A stretch of 64,000 nt of DNA from Taklimakanibacter albus (lineage in GTDB: Bacteria > Pseudomonadota > Alphaproteobacteria > Rhizobiales > Aestuariivirgaceae): the NCBI RefSeq assembly GCF_016595235.1, contig NZ_JAENHL010000004.1:338343-402342 (forward strand). The letters run 5' to 3'. Below are positions 8,524 through 17,135 of this stretch, piece by piece (the stretch's first letter is position 1; every line of letters begins with the position of its first letter). A model generated the notes under the pieces. That model was given only the letters and a program-made list of their open reading frames with translations. It was not told the DNA's origin and made no database searches. Both the position numbers and the translations under genes were made by a program.

Positions 8524-9699
8524 ATGTTTTTGACGTTCTTCCATGAGCTCAAAGTCTCGGGTGTGCCGGTCACGCTCAAGGAATATCTCACCCTCATGGA
8601 AGCCATGGATGCCGGCCTCGCGCGTTATTCGGTGGAAGACTTCTATTACCTGTCGCGCGCTGCGCTGGTGAAGGACGAGCGCAATCTCGACAAGTTCGAC
8701 CGTGTCTTCGGCCATGTCTTCAAGGGTCTTGAAGGATCGGCGGAAGCGCTTCTCGCCGAGATCCCCGAGGAGTGGCTGAAGAAGCTCACCGAGAAATTTC
8801 TCACTGAAGAAGAGAAGAAGCTCATCGAGGCGCTGGGCGGCTGGGACAAGATCATGGAGGAGCTGAAGAAGCGCCTCGCCGAGCAGAAGGGCCGCCATCA
8901 GGGCGGCAATAAATGGATCGGCACCGCCGGCACCTCGCCTTTCGGCGCCTATGGCTACAATCCCGAAGGCGTGCGCATCGGCCAGGACAAGAATCGCAAC
9001 AACCGCGCCGTCAAAGTGTGGGACCGCCGCGACTACAAGGATCTCGACGACACGGTCGAGCTCGGTACCCGCAATATCAAGCTGGCGCTGCGCCGCCTGC
9101 GCAAATTCGCCCGCGAGGGCGCGCCCGAGGAGCTCGACCTCGACGATACGATCCGCTCCACCGCCAATAAGGGCTATCTCGATCTCAGGCTGGTGCCGGA
9201 GCGGCGCAACACGGTGAAGGTACTGCTCTTCTTCGATGTCGGCGGCTCGATGGATCCGTTCATCCGCTTGTGCGAGGAGCTGTTTTCGGCGGCGCGCGCC
9301 GAGTTCAAGCACATGGAGTATTTCTACTTTCACAATTGCCTCTATGAGCGCGTCTGGCGCAGCAACCGCCGCCGCCATGACGAGCCGGTGGATACCTGGC
9401 AGGTTCTCCACACCTACCCGTCAGACTACAAGGTGATCTTCATCGGCGATGCCGCGATGTCGCCTTACGAGCTCACCCATCCGGGCGGCTCGGTCGAACA
9501 CTACAATGAGGAGACGGGCATGACGTGGCTCGAGCGCGTGAGCCACATCTATCCCAAGCTGATCTGGCTCAACCCGTCGCCGGAAAGGCACTGGGGCTAT
9601 TCGGCTTCGACCGATCTCGTCCGCCGCCTCTTCGCCGGCCGCATGTATCCATTGACGCTGGAAGGTCTCGACAAGGCCATGCGCGAGCTGACCCGCTGA
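8524..9699 (+). CDS. VWA domain-containing CoxE-like protein
   Basis: A 391-residue cytoplasmic protein. The N-terminal ~120 residues are helical and charged. A von Willebrand A domain starts near residue 230 with a variant MIDAS motif, FFDVGGSMD (canonical DxSxS). The family matches CoxE-like proteins, which in many bacteria pair with a MoxR AAA+ ATPase and act as chaperone-like partners in metalloenzyme maturation. No MoxR gene is adjacent here, so its partner must be elsewhere if the pairing holds. The C terminus (LVRRLFAGRMYPLTLEGLD) is typical of the family. It starts 9 bases after the VOC gene and may be co-transcribed. Confidence 0.82.
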   Translation: MFLTFFHELKVSGVPVTLKEYLTLMEAMDAGLARYSVEDFYYLSRAALVKDERNLDKFDRVFGHVFKGLEGSAEALLAEIPEEWLKKLTEKFLTEEEKKLIEALGGWDKIMEELKKRLAEQKGRHQGGNKWIGTAGTSPFGAYGYNPEGVRIGQDKNRNNRAVKVWDRRDYKDLDDTVELGTRNIKLALRRLRKFAREGAPEELDLDDTIRSTANKGYLDLRLVPERRNTVKVLLFFDVGGSMDPFIRLCEELFSAARAEFKHMEYFYFHNCLYERVWRSNRRRHDEPVDTWQVLHTYPSDYKVIFIGDAAMSPYELTHPGGSVEHYNEETGMTWLERVSHIYPKLIWLNPSPERHWGYSASTDLVRRLFAGRMYPLTLEGLDKAMRELTR

Positions 9700-9720
9700 T
9701 CTCTATTTGAACGCCCCGGC

Positions 9721-10938
9721 TTACTTGGTTATCTGGCGCAGCCTTCCGGCGATGATCCTCACCTGCTCCGGCCGCAAGCAATAAGGATTGATCCGGATGA
9801 CTCCTTCATAGAGTTTCGACAGGTCGGCGACGATTGCTGGCTTCCCGGTCTGAAGCTCGCGCGCCACCGCGGCCGCGCGCTTGCCGGCATCGTCTCCCGG
9901 AAAGATCAGATCCAGGACATCGGCACCCCATTTGCTGGTGGCCATCCGCGCCGTGCATCCGGCGATCCCTTCGACTTGCGCATGGAGCTCGCGGGTAAGA
10001 CCGCTCCACGCTTCCACGGCGCCCTTTTCGTCCCGTTTGACGAATTGCCTGAGCGCCACGAGCAGCCCGATGATTTCTTCTTTCCCGACTTTGCACGGAC
10101 GGCCGATCCCATGCGGCGGCACGCCGCGAAGGCCGGAACGGTCGATATATTGTTTGGGCGGCAACCAGAGTTCGTCGACGACGTCGAGATCGAGCATCTG
10201 CAGAGCGGCGGCCTCGATCAGGTCGCGGCGCCCGCACAATATGCCTGAGCTCTGCGGGCCGCCGATCGCTTTGCCGCCGCTGTAGGCGACGAGGTCGGCG
10301 CCGGCCGCGATGAACGCCTTGAGATTGCTGGCGGGCGGCAATTGCGCCGCCGCGTCGATGATGACCGGCACGCCGTGGCGGCGACCGACCTCGACCACCT
10401 GATCGAGGCTGGGCCGCGCCCAGGGTGTCGCGACATAAAGTATGGCGGCGGTATCCTTGGTGATCGCCGCTTCGATTTCCCACGGCTCACAATCGCGGCT
10501 GCCGGCGCCGCTGAACCTGTCCGGAACGCCGACTTCGACCAGCCGGACGCCCGCGGTGCGCACTGCGTGATCGTAAAGATTGCGGTGGCTGCGCGGCACG
10601 ATGACGGTGTTGCGCATGCCTTCCGTTTCGGGCAGGCGCGCCATCTTGCTTGGATCGGCGCCGGTCACGCAGGCCGCGGTGGCGAGCAGCAGGCCGGCGG
10701 CGGCGCCCGACGTGACGAGCCCCGCTTCGGCGCCGGTAAGTTCGGAGATGACTTTGCTGGCCGCCGCTTGCAGCTCCGTCATGTCGACCGAATGCCTGGC
10801 GGCTTGCGCCATGGCGGAAACGACGGCGTCGTCCATGACATAGCCGCCCAGTCTCGTTGCCCATCCCACGGCATTGATGATCGGCTCGACGCCGAATTCC
10901 TCATAGATGCTCACTGTCGCCCGCGCCCCATCGTTCAT
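9721..10938 (-). CDS. PLP-dependent SelA-like enzyme (aminotransferase fold, lyase/ammonia-lyase type)
   Basis: The protein has about 405 residues and the fold-type I architecture of the SelA/DgaE group: substrate-side N terminus GVEPIINAVGWATRLGG, the loop VTSGAAAGLLLATAACVTG, the aspartate in VIIDAAAQLPP and the Schiff-base lysine in YSGGKAIGGPQSSGI. Relatives include selenocysteine synthase-like proteins and D-glucosaminate-6-phosphate ammonia-lyase. Without a selB/selD neighbour a selenium role is unlikely, and a sugar- or amino-acid lyase is more plausible. I chose ATG at 10938 (MNDGARATVSIYEEF). An in-frame start 45 bases upstream adds a non-homologous leader. The gene stands alone, divergent from the EF-hand gene and convergent with the VWA gene. 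Confidence 0.85.
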   Translation of the reverse strand: MNDGARATVSIYEEFGVEPIINAVGWATRLGGYVMDDAVVSAMAQAARHSVDMTELQAAASKVISELTGAEAGLVTSGAAAGLLLATAACVTGADPSKMARLPETEGMRNTVIVPRSHRNLYDHAVRTAGVRLVEVGVPDRFSGAGSRDCEPWEIEAAITKDTAAILYVATPWARPSLDQVVEVGRRHGVPVIIDAAAQLPPASNLKAFIAAGADLVAYSGGKAIGGPQSSGILCGRRDLIEAAALQMLDLDVVDELWLPPKQYIDRSGLRGVPPHGIGRPCKVGKEEIIGLLVALRQFVKRDEKGAVEAWSGLTRELHAQVEGIAGCTARMATSKWGADVLDLIFPGDDAGKRAAAVARELQTGKPAIVADLSKLYEGVIRINPYCLRPEQVRIIAGRLRQITK

Positions 10939-11096
10939 TCGAGAAGAAGTCAGACAGTGCTGACGCTGACGCAACTTTGTCAACAGAGGGGAAGCCGCGT
11001 CACGCCCTTCACGATCAGTTGAGGACGCCGCTTTCGACGGAATGCGCGGTTCCGGTCCGTCTTGAGCTCATCCACAAACTCAGGAGACCGATTGTA

Positions 11097-11597
11097 ATGC
11101 CTAATAAAGCGATGCTCGCACTCGCCGCTCTTGTCGTGACCGCCCTTGGCGTCGGCGCAATCGCGGAAGTCGCCTCTGCCGATGAAGGCGGCGGATGGCG
11201 CGGCCGCCATGGCGGTATGATGCGGAATTTCACGGAACGCTACGATACCAACAAGGACGGCAAGGTGAGCCAGGAGGAGATCGACGCCAACCGGACCGAA
11301 TGGTTCGGCAAGTTCGACGCCGACAAGAACGGCACGTTGAACCTCAAGGAGTTCGAGGTGCTGTGGCTGGAGGCTCATCGCAAGGAGATGGTCCGCGAGT
11401 TCCAGAAACTGGACCCCAATGGCGACGCCGCCCTCACTCTCGATGAATACAAGGAGCCCCTGTCCCGTTTTGTCGCAAATCGGGACCGTAATGGCGACGG
11501 CGTGATCAGCAAGGAAGACCGTCGCCAGGGCGGCAAGGAACGTTGGCGCCGCGACCGGGACCATGACGACGACAAGGATGATAGCCAGGAGAAGTAA
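11097..11597 (+). CDS. Secreted EF-hand calcium-binding protein
   Basis: A 166-residue protein with an N-terminal signal peptide (MLALAALVVTALGVGAIAEVASA) followed by four EF-hand loops: DTNKDGKVSQEE, DADKNGTLNLKE, DPNGDAALTLDE and DRNGDGVISKED. The first, second and fourth keep the Asp/Asn ligands and the final Glu/Asp. The third has Ala at the usual Gly+1 position and is the weakest. The C-terminal tail is strongly charged (RWRRDRDHDDDKDD) and could bind further cations. ATG at 11097 follows CAGGAGACC. A perfect terminator hairpin closes the gene 10 bases after the stop. Periplasmic Ca2+ buffering or sensing is inferred from domains; no partner is encoded nearby. Confidence 0.87.
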   Translation: MPNKAMLALAALVVTALGVGAIAEVASADEGGGWRGRHGGMMRNFTERYDTNKDGKVSQEEIDANRTEWFGKFDADKNGTLNLKEFEVLWLEAHRKEMVREFQKLDPNGDAALTLDEYKEPLSRFVANRDRNGDGVISKEDRRQGGKERWRRDRDHDDDKDDSQEK

Positions 11598-11607
11598 TCC
11601 CTGGTCC

Positions 11608-11645
11608 AGACGGCCTGACCAGTGTCAGGCCGTCTCCCCTTTTCG
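11608..11645 (+). terminator. Rho-independent terminator of the EF-hand gene
   Basis: A perfect 12-base inverted repeat, AGACGGCCTGAC (11608-11619) and GTCAGGCCGTCT (11624-11635), with a CAGT loop. It is followed by CCCCTTTTCGGTTTT. Confidence 0.88.
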
Positions 11646-11763
11646 GTTTTGGTGGAAAACATCGCCAATCTAAAATTTATTTAATGTTTTAAGGCATCCT
11701 GGCAACCAACTTGCAGTGATTTGCTGCAACTGTGCCCCTCCAGCACAACAGGTCAGGATCAGC

Positions 11764-12987
11764 ATGCAACCACAGAGGGAAATTGGTCTTGCAGCCTTCG
11801 CTCAAGCTGCGGCAGTCGACTGCCCGGCTCCTGCGGCCTCGACCCCCTCGCTCAACGGCCATATTGCGCTGGCGGCCGACATGCCGTCCCTCGAACGGCT
11901 CGCCGATGACTGGCGCGGCCTCCATGGCCGATCCACCCATCCGCATAGCGTATTTCAGAGCGCCGAATGGTGCCTCGCCTGGGCCCGCCACTATGCCAAG
12001 CCCGAACATGGCATCGAACCATGTGTCGTCACCGGCTACCAGGACGGCAGTCTGGTCTTTCTGTGGCCGCTCATGAAGGTGCGCAAAGGCCCGTTCACCT
12101 TGCTGCGCTGGCTGTCCGATCCCTTCGCCCAATATGGCGACGTCCTGGTGGCCCCGGGCGTCGACGCGCGGCCCTGGTGCCGCGGCGCCCTGGAGTTCCT
12201 GCGCCGCCTCAAGGGCATTGACTGCCTGCGCCTGCGCCATGTCCGGGCCGACGCTGCCATCGCGCCGTTTCTGCGCGACGAATTCCATCGCGCCGGCGAC
12301 ACCGAGGAAGCGCCGTTTCTCGATCTCACCGCCTATCCGACCGAGGCCGATTACGACAAGCGCTACAGCCGCGAGCAGCGCAAGCGGCGCGGCAAGATCC
12401 GGAAATCGCTGGAAGCGATGGGTCCGGTCGAATTCGCCACCATGCCGGCGGGCAGCCTGATGGACCGCGCCATGGAACAGGCGGTGGCGCAGAAGCGCCT
12501 CTGGCTGGCCGAGCGCGGCCTGTACAGCCAGCCTCTGATGTGCGCGTTGCTCGAACCGTTCCTGCGCGAATTCTCGCGCAGCGCCACTGGCGCCATATCG
12601 CTCGTCACCTCCTGCCTCACCGCCGGCAATCGCCCGATCTCCTGGGAGATCGGCCTGCGCTGCGGCACGACCCATTTCGGCTTCATCACCGCGCATGACA
12701 CCTCGCTCACCGACGCATCGCCGGCGCGCCTGCATATGGACCTGTCACAGCGCCAGGCCATTCGCGACGGCATGCGCGTCTTCGATCTCATGGTGCCGGG
12801 CGATCCACACAAGCAGTCCTGGAGCAGCGGCCGCACCGAGGTCCATGACTTCCATGCGCCGCTTTCGCTGGCGGGAAGACTTTACGGCCACGGCTATCTT
12901 TCGTTGCTGAGGCCGCTCATCCGCCGCCTCTATTTCAAGGCGCCGGCCACGATCCGCGCCCGCTTCACCCGCTTATTTTCAGCCTGA
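11764..12987 (+). CDS. CelD/BcsL family GNAT-fold acyltransferase
   Basis: A 407-residue protein of the acetyltransferase-6 (CelD/FemAB-like) group. The first GNAT-like half carries FQSAEWCLAWARHYAKP and VFLWPLMKVRKGPFTLLRWL. The second contains the basic helix YSREQRKRRGKIRKSLEAMG, typical of this family, then the GAISLVTSCL and DLSQRQAIRDGMRVFDLMVPGD strands. Members are thought to acylate cell-surface polysaccharides or peptidoglycan precursors; here the substrate is unknown. ATG at 11764 is chosen over an upstream in-frame start inside the AT-rich promoter region (11650-11720, with TTTATTTAATG). The OYE-like gene follows about 75 bases later. Confidence 0.8.
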   Translation: MQPQREIGLAAFAQAAAVDCPAPAASTPSLNGHIALAADMPSLERLADDWRGLHGRSTHPHSVFQSAEWCLAWARHYAKPEHGIEPCVVTGYQDGSLVFLWPLMKVRKGPFTLLRWLSDPFAQYGDVLVAPGVDARPWCRGALEFLRRLKGIDCLRLRHVRADAAIAPFLRDEFHRAGDTEEAPFLDLTAYPTEADYDKRYSREQRKRRGKIRKSLEAMGPVEFATMPAGSLMDRAMEQAVAQKRLWLAERGLYSQPLMCALLEPFLREFSRSATGAISLVTSCLTAGNRPISWEIGLRCGTTHFGFITAHDTSLTDASPARLHMDLSQRQAIRDGMRVFDLMVPGDPHKQSWSSGRTEVHDFHAPLSLAGRLYGHGYLSLLRPLIRRLYFKAPATIRARFTRLFSA

Positions 12988-13062
12988 CCTCAACAGGCTG
13001 GCACAAGGCCTCAGGCCGTGACAGACTTGGCTTCACCGTTCCTGAAGCCGAGCCCCAGCCAT

Positions 13063-15123
13063 ATGCCAGCCACTCTTCTGCGCGCCAACGATCCCCTCCT
13101 CCAGCCCTATACGATCAAGCACCTGACGCTCCGCAACCGGATCATGTCGACGGCGCATGAGCCGAACTATCATGAAGACGGCATGCCGAAGGACCGTTAC
13201 CGGCTCTATCACGTCGAGAAGGCGAAAGGCGGCATCGCCCTCACCATGACGGCGGGATCGGCCGTCGTCTCGCGCGATTCACCGCCCGCTTTCGGCAACC
13301 TCCTCGCCTACAAGGACGAGATCGTGCCCTGGCTCGCCAAGCTCGCCGATGAATGCCACACGCATGGCGCGGCGGTCATGATCCAGCTCACCCATCTCGG
13401 GCGCCGGACCAACTGGAACAAGGCCGACTGGCTGCCGGTGCTCTCCGCCTCGCCGGTTCGCGAGCCTGCCCACCGGGCCTTCCCGAAGGAGATGGAGGAC
13501 TGGGATATCGAGCGCATCGTCGCCGACTATGCGTCCGCCGCCGAGCGGATGAAGGCGGCCGGCCTCGATGGTTTCGAGTTCGAATGCTACGGCCATCTGA
13601 TGGACGCCTTCTGGTCGCCGGCGACCAATCAGCGCGACGACCTCTATAATGGCTCGATCGACAACCGCCTGCGCTTCACCATGCGGGTCCTCGAAGCGGT
13701 GCGCAAAGCCGTCGGCCCGGACTTTCTGGTCGGTTGCCGGCTCGTCGCCGATGAGGATTGGGACAAAGGCCTCTCCAAGGCCGAGGGGCTCGAAATCTGC
13801 CATCGGCTGAAGGCCTCCGGCCTCGTCGATTTTCTCAACATCATCCGCGGCCATATCGAGCATGACGCGCCTTTGGCCAAGGTCATCCCGGTGGCCGGCA
13901 TGCAGGCGGCACCACATCTCGATTTTGCCGGCGAAGTACGCGCCGCCACCAAGTTTCCGGTCTTCCACGCCGCCCGCATCAACGATGTGGCGACGGCCCG
14001 CCATGCGATTGCCGAAGGCAAGCTCGACATGGTCGGCATGACCCGCGCCCATATCGCCGATCCGCATATCGCCAGGAAGATCGCCGAGGGACGCGAGGCC
14101 GACATCCGCCCCTGCGTCGGCGCCACCTATTGCCTCGACCGCATCTATGAAGGTCATGAGGCGTTGTGCATCCACAATCCGGCGACCGGGCGGGAAGCCC
14201 AGATGCCCCATGTCGTCGCAAAAGCCCAAGGCCCGCGCCGCCGGATCGCGGTCATCGGCGCCGGTCCCGCCGGTCTCGAAGCGGCCCGCGTCACCGCCGC
14301 CCGCGGCCATGAGGTCACCCTGTTCGAGGCCTCCGGTAATCCCGGCGGCCAGATCAGGCTCGCCGCCCAGGCCAAGCGCCGGCGCGAACTGATCGCCATC
14401 GCCGACTGGCGGGCCGAGCAGTGCGAGCGTTTGGGCGTCGCCATGAAATTCAACCAGCTGGTCGAGGCTTCCGACATTCGCGATCTCGGCGCCGATGTCG
14501 TGATCGTCGCCACCGGCGGCCTGCCGCAGAATGTCACGATCGAGGAAGGCGCAGATCTCGCGGTCTCGAGCTGGGACATATTGTCGGGCGACGTCAAACC
14601 GGCCGACGATGTCCTGCTCTATGACGATAATGGCGCCCATCCCGGCATGGCCGCCGCCGAGCTCATCGCCGAGGCCGGCGCTTCGCTCGAGATCCTGAGT
14701 CCTGAGCGTTTCTTCGCCCCCGAAATGGGCGGCCTCAATCTCGTTCCTTATATGAAAACCTTTACGGAGCGGCAGGTCCGCATCACCACGATGACGCGCC
14801 TGCGCGCGCTCAAACGTCAGGGCAACAAGATCCAGGCCGTCCTGTGGAGCCCCTATAGCGAGACTGACAGCGCGACGCGGCTGGTCGACCAGGTCGTGGT
14901 CGAGAACGCCACGGCGCCCCTGGCCGATCTCTATTTCGATCTCAAGGAGGAATCGAGCAATCGCGGCGAGGTCGATTATGAGGCCTTCGTTGCCGGCCGC
15001 CCGCAGACGAAGCGGACCAATCCGTCCGGCAGGTTCCAGCTGTTCCGAATCGGTGACGCGGTCGCCTCGCGAAACATCCACGCCGCAATCTACGACGCGC
15101 TGCGTCTGTGTGTTGTCCTCTGA
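13063..15123 (+). CDS. NADH:flavin oxidoreductase of the N-methylproline/dimethylglycine demethylase type
   Basis: An OYE-type enzyme of 686 residues built like 2,4-dienoyl-CoA reductase and trimethylamine dehydrogenase. An FMN TIM barrel (about 1-340, with IQLTHLGRR and GFEFECYGHLMDAFWSP) is followed by an iron-sulfur segment and then a two-dinucleotide-binding module (VIGAGPAGLEAARV near residue 400). The iron-sulfur segment has Cys351, Cys357 and Cys369, but Ala354 replaces the usual second cysteine. The sequence style (DPLLQPYTIKHLTLRNRI, CVGATYC) best fits demethylases acting on N-methylated prolines or betaine derivatives. ATG at 13063 matches the family N terminus. A GTG at 13018 would add 15 residues. 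Confidence 0.82.
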   Translation: MPATLLRANDPLLQPYTIKHLTLRNRIMSTAHEPNYHEDGMPKDRYRLYHVEKAKGGIALTMTAGSAVVSRDSPPAFGNLLAYKDEIVPWLAKLADECHTHGAAVMIQLTHLGRRTNWNKADWLPVLSASPVREPAHRAFPKEMEDWDIERIVADYASAAERMKAAGLDGFEFECYGHLMDAFWSPATNQRDDLYNGSIDNRLRFTMRVLEAVRKAVGPDFLVGCRLVADEDWDKGLSKAEGLEICHRLKASGLVDFLNIIRGHIEHDAPLAKVIPVAGMQAAPHLDFAGEVRAATKFPVFHAARINDVATARHAIAEGKLDMVGMTRAHIADPHIARKIAEGREADIRPCVGATYCLDRIYEGHEALCIHNPATGREAQMPHVVAKAQGPRRRIAVIGAGPAGLEAARVTAARGHEVTLFEASGNPGGQIRLAAQAKRRRELIAIADWRAEQCERLGVAMKFNQLVEASDIRDLGADVVIVATGGLPQNVTIEEGADLAVSSWDILSGDVKPADDVLLYDDNGAHPGMAAAELIAEAGASLEILSPERFFAPEMGGLNLVPYMKTFTERQVRITTMTRLRALKRQGNKIQAVLWSPYSETDSATRLVDQVVVENATAPLADLYFDLKEESSNRGEVDYEAFVAGRPQTKRTNPSGRFQLFRIGDAVASRNIHAAIYDALRLCVVL

Positions 15124-15328
15124 TTTGCGCAAGCATCATTAATCGAACGCTAATCCCGCATCGCGAAGTCGCCGGAGTGATGAAGGAACGATTAAGGTTA
15201 AACCTATGCTGACATGTTGCAGGGCGAGATAGGAATAATTCGAACGATTCTCTTAAGTCCTGAATCAGAAGCCGCTCCTAGGTTGCCGTTCACTCGATAT
15301 TAGGTTGTTACGCAAGGACGGCGCGGAA

Positions 15329-15658
15329 ATGTCACGCAGGATATTCGGCAGCATTGTCACTGCCATTCAGGTCTTGGCCGCATTCAGCTTCATCGGCTTC
15401 AGCGCGCCGGCTCACGCCGAAACGCTCGCGACCTACTACAAAGTCCTCATCGCGGTGCGCAAATGCGAACTTTCCGTTGAGGAAGTTCAATTGGCGCGCC
15501 TCCAGGACATCATCGAGAACCGCGTCACCGACACCGACACGTCCTCCGATTCGATCAACAACATCTTCGATGAGATCGCCCAGGACATCGGCAGCGATAC
15601 GCCTGCCTTCTGCGCCGCCTACAGCGATACGGCGCTCACCATCCTCCAATCCCTCTGA
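15329..15658 (+). CDS. Small secreted hypothetical protein
   Basis: 109 residues. An N-terminal signal peptide (MSRRIFGSIVTAIQVLAAFSFIGFSAPAHA) is followed by a ~78-residue acidic, helical mature part with two cysteines (KCELS and AFCAAYSD), which could form one disulfide in the periplasm. ATG at 15329 follows GGCGCGGAA. Its stop codon overlaps the next gene's ATG by one base, so it is translationally linked to the TadG-like protein. I do not recognise a family. A helper or exported partner of the TadG-like protein is a position-based guess. The 205 bases upstream are AT-rich and presumably hold the promoter. Confidence 0.65.
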   Translation: MSRRIFGSIVTAIQVLAAFSFIGFSAPAHAETLATYYKVLIAVRKCELSVEEVQLARLQDIIENRVTDTDTSSDSINNIFDEIAQDIGSDTPAFCAAYSDTALTILQSL

Positions 15659-17073
15659 TGGACCGCATGACCATGCCCAAGGCAAGTCTCCGCACATGGC
15701 TTAAGGCCGGCTCCGTTCTGCGCCGCTTCGGCGCCCGCGACGAAGGCAGCACGACACCCATCTTCGCCCTCTGCGCGATCCCGCTGGTTTTCGCCGCCGG
15801 CATCGCCATCGACACCAGCAGGCAATCCACGGCCAGGGTTCAGGTGCAGGCGGCAACCGATGCCGCGGCCCTCGCCGCCGCCGCCGCTTATGGTGTCGGC
15901 AGCGAGAACTACACCGCCGTCGCCAATGCCTATTTCACCAAGACCGTCTCGCAGTTCCCCGACCTCGCCAGCGCCAGCATCGCGACGAACGTGTCGGTAG
16001 ACACGGCGAACAATACGCTCACCATGACCGCGTCCGGCGCGATTCCGACGACGCTGACGCGTATCGGCGGCTTCGATACGATGCCGCTGGCGGCAGCCAA
16101 TACCTCACCCAGTGGTGGCGGTGGCGGCGGCGGCGCCGGGGCAGCCGCGACCGGTGGCGGCACCAGTAGCGGAGGCACCATCTCGAGCACGGTTTCGCTC
16201 CCTGTCTTCTCCGATCACCACAAGGGCCAGATCGTTCTCGTCATGGATTATTCGAGCTCCATGGATGAATATATCGGCGGCAAGAAAAAATACATCACCA
16301 TGCGCGACGAAGCGGCCAAGCTGGTCAGCAACCTGTCGCAAAACCAGACCAACCAAGATGTCGAATTCGGCCTGGTCCCCTTCTCGCATGCCGTCCGCGT
16401 CACCATGCCGAACAATTTCTACTACGGAAAGACCGGCACGAGCTCGTCGACCTACTGCATCGATGACCGCAACTATCCCTACAATCTGAGCCCGGACACG
16501 CCGAGCACCTCGACGACCAACAACGCCAGCAAATTCTTCACCACCAGCTGCAGCTATTTCTCGTCGAAGAATTTGAATGTGCGCGCGCTGTCGCTCAATC
16601 ACGCGGGCACGGTCAGTCAGATCAATTCGATGACGCCCTACGGAAACACCCATATCGCGCTCGGCATGGAGACGGCCTGGCACTTGCTGACGCCGAATGC
16701 TCCCTATGCCGCGACCGTGAATGAAGAAGAGACGCTGAAGGCCGTCGTGCTGCTCACGGACGGCCAGCAGACGAGTCCCGGCAACGGTCCCAACAACATC
16801 CTTTCGGTCGCACAGGCCGAAAGCAATCTCGAGGAGCAATGCCGCAGGATGAAGGCGGCCGGCATCCGTGTCGTCACCGTGTCCTTCGACCTGTCGGACA
16901 CGCTGACCCAGAACCGCCTGAAGGATTGTTCCTCGGACAACCTGGAAAAGAAGGTCGCGGCCGGCGAGCCGACCCCGAAATACTACTTCAACACCAACAC
17001 CAATGAAGAGCTGGCCAGCGCCTTCGGCATCATCCGCGACAGCCTGGCGCGCAACATGTACCTGTCCAAATAG
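15658..17073 (+). CDS. TadG-like pilus-assembly/VWA protein
   Basis: A 471-residue protein with the typical TadE/TadG N terminus: a short positive leader, then GSTTPIFALCAIPLVFAAGIAID as the single membrane anchor (about residues 31-53), followed by the ATDAAALAAAAAYG repeat of alanines. A glycine-rich linker (about 152-175) leads to a C-terminal von Willebrand A domain with an intact MIDAS motif, DYSSSMDE, and the second metal loop LLTDGQQ. Several cysteines suggest a periplasmic or surface location. Tad-type pilus machinery (tadA-D, cpaB-F, flp) is not present in this window, so this is a stand-alone member. Its start overlaps the preceding stop (TGATG). Confidence 0.85.
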   Translation: MDRMTMPKASLRTWLKAGSVLRRFGARDEGSTTPIFALCAIPLVFAAGIAIDTSRQSTARVQVQAATDAAALAAAAAYGVGSENYTAVANAYFTKTVSQFPDLASASIATNVSVDTANNTLTMTASGAIPTTLTRIGGFDTMPLAAANTSPSGGGGGGGAGAAATGGGTSSGGTISSTVSLPVFSDHHKGQIVLVMDYSSSMDEYIGGKKKYITMRDEAAKLVSNLSQNQTNQDVEFGLVPFSHAVRVTMPNNFYYGKTGTSSSTYCIDDRNYPYNLSPDTPSTSTTNNASKFFTTSCSYFSSKNLNVRALSLNHAGTVSQINSMTPYGNTHIALGMETAWHLLTPNAPYAATVNEEETLKAVVLLTDGQQTSPGNGPNNILSVAQAESNLEEQCRRMKAAGIRVVTVSFDLSDTLTQNRLKDCSSDNLEKKVAAGEPTPKYYFNTNTNEELASAFGIIRDSLARNMYLSK

Positions 17074-17135
17074 ACAGTTCGACGGACATCTTGAATCGGG
17101 TGGCCTGACCGGGTAACTCCGGTTAGGTCATCTTC

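Noticed and set aside
9721..10938. Selenocysteine synthase (selA)
   Set aside because: The fold is shared, but selB, selD and tRNA-Sec are absent and the sequence fits the wider lyase group.
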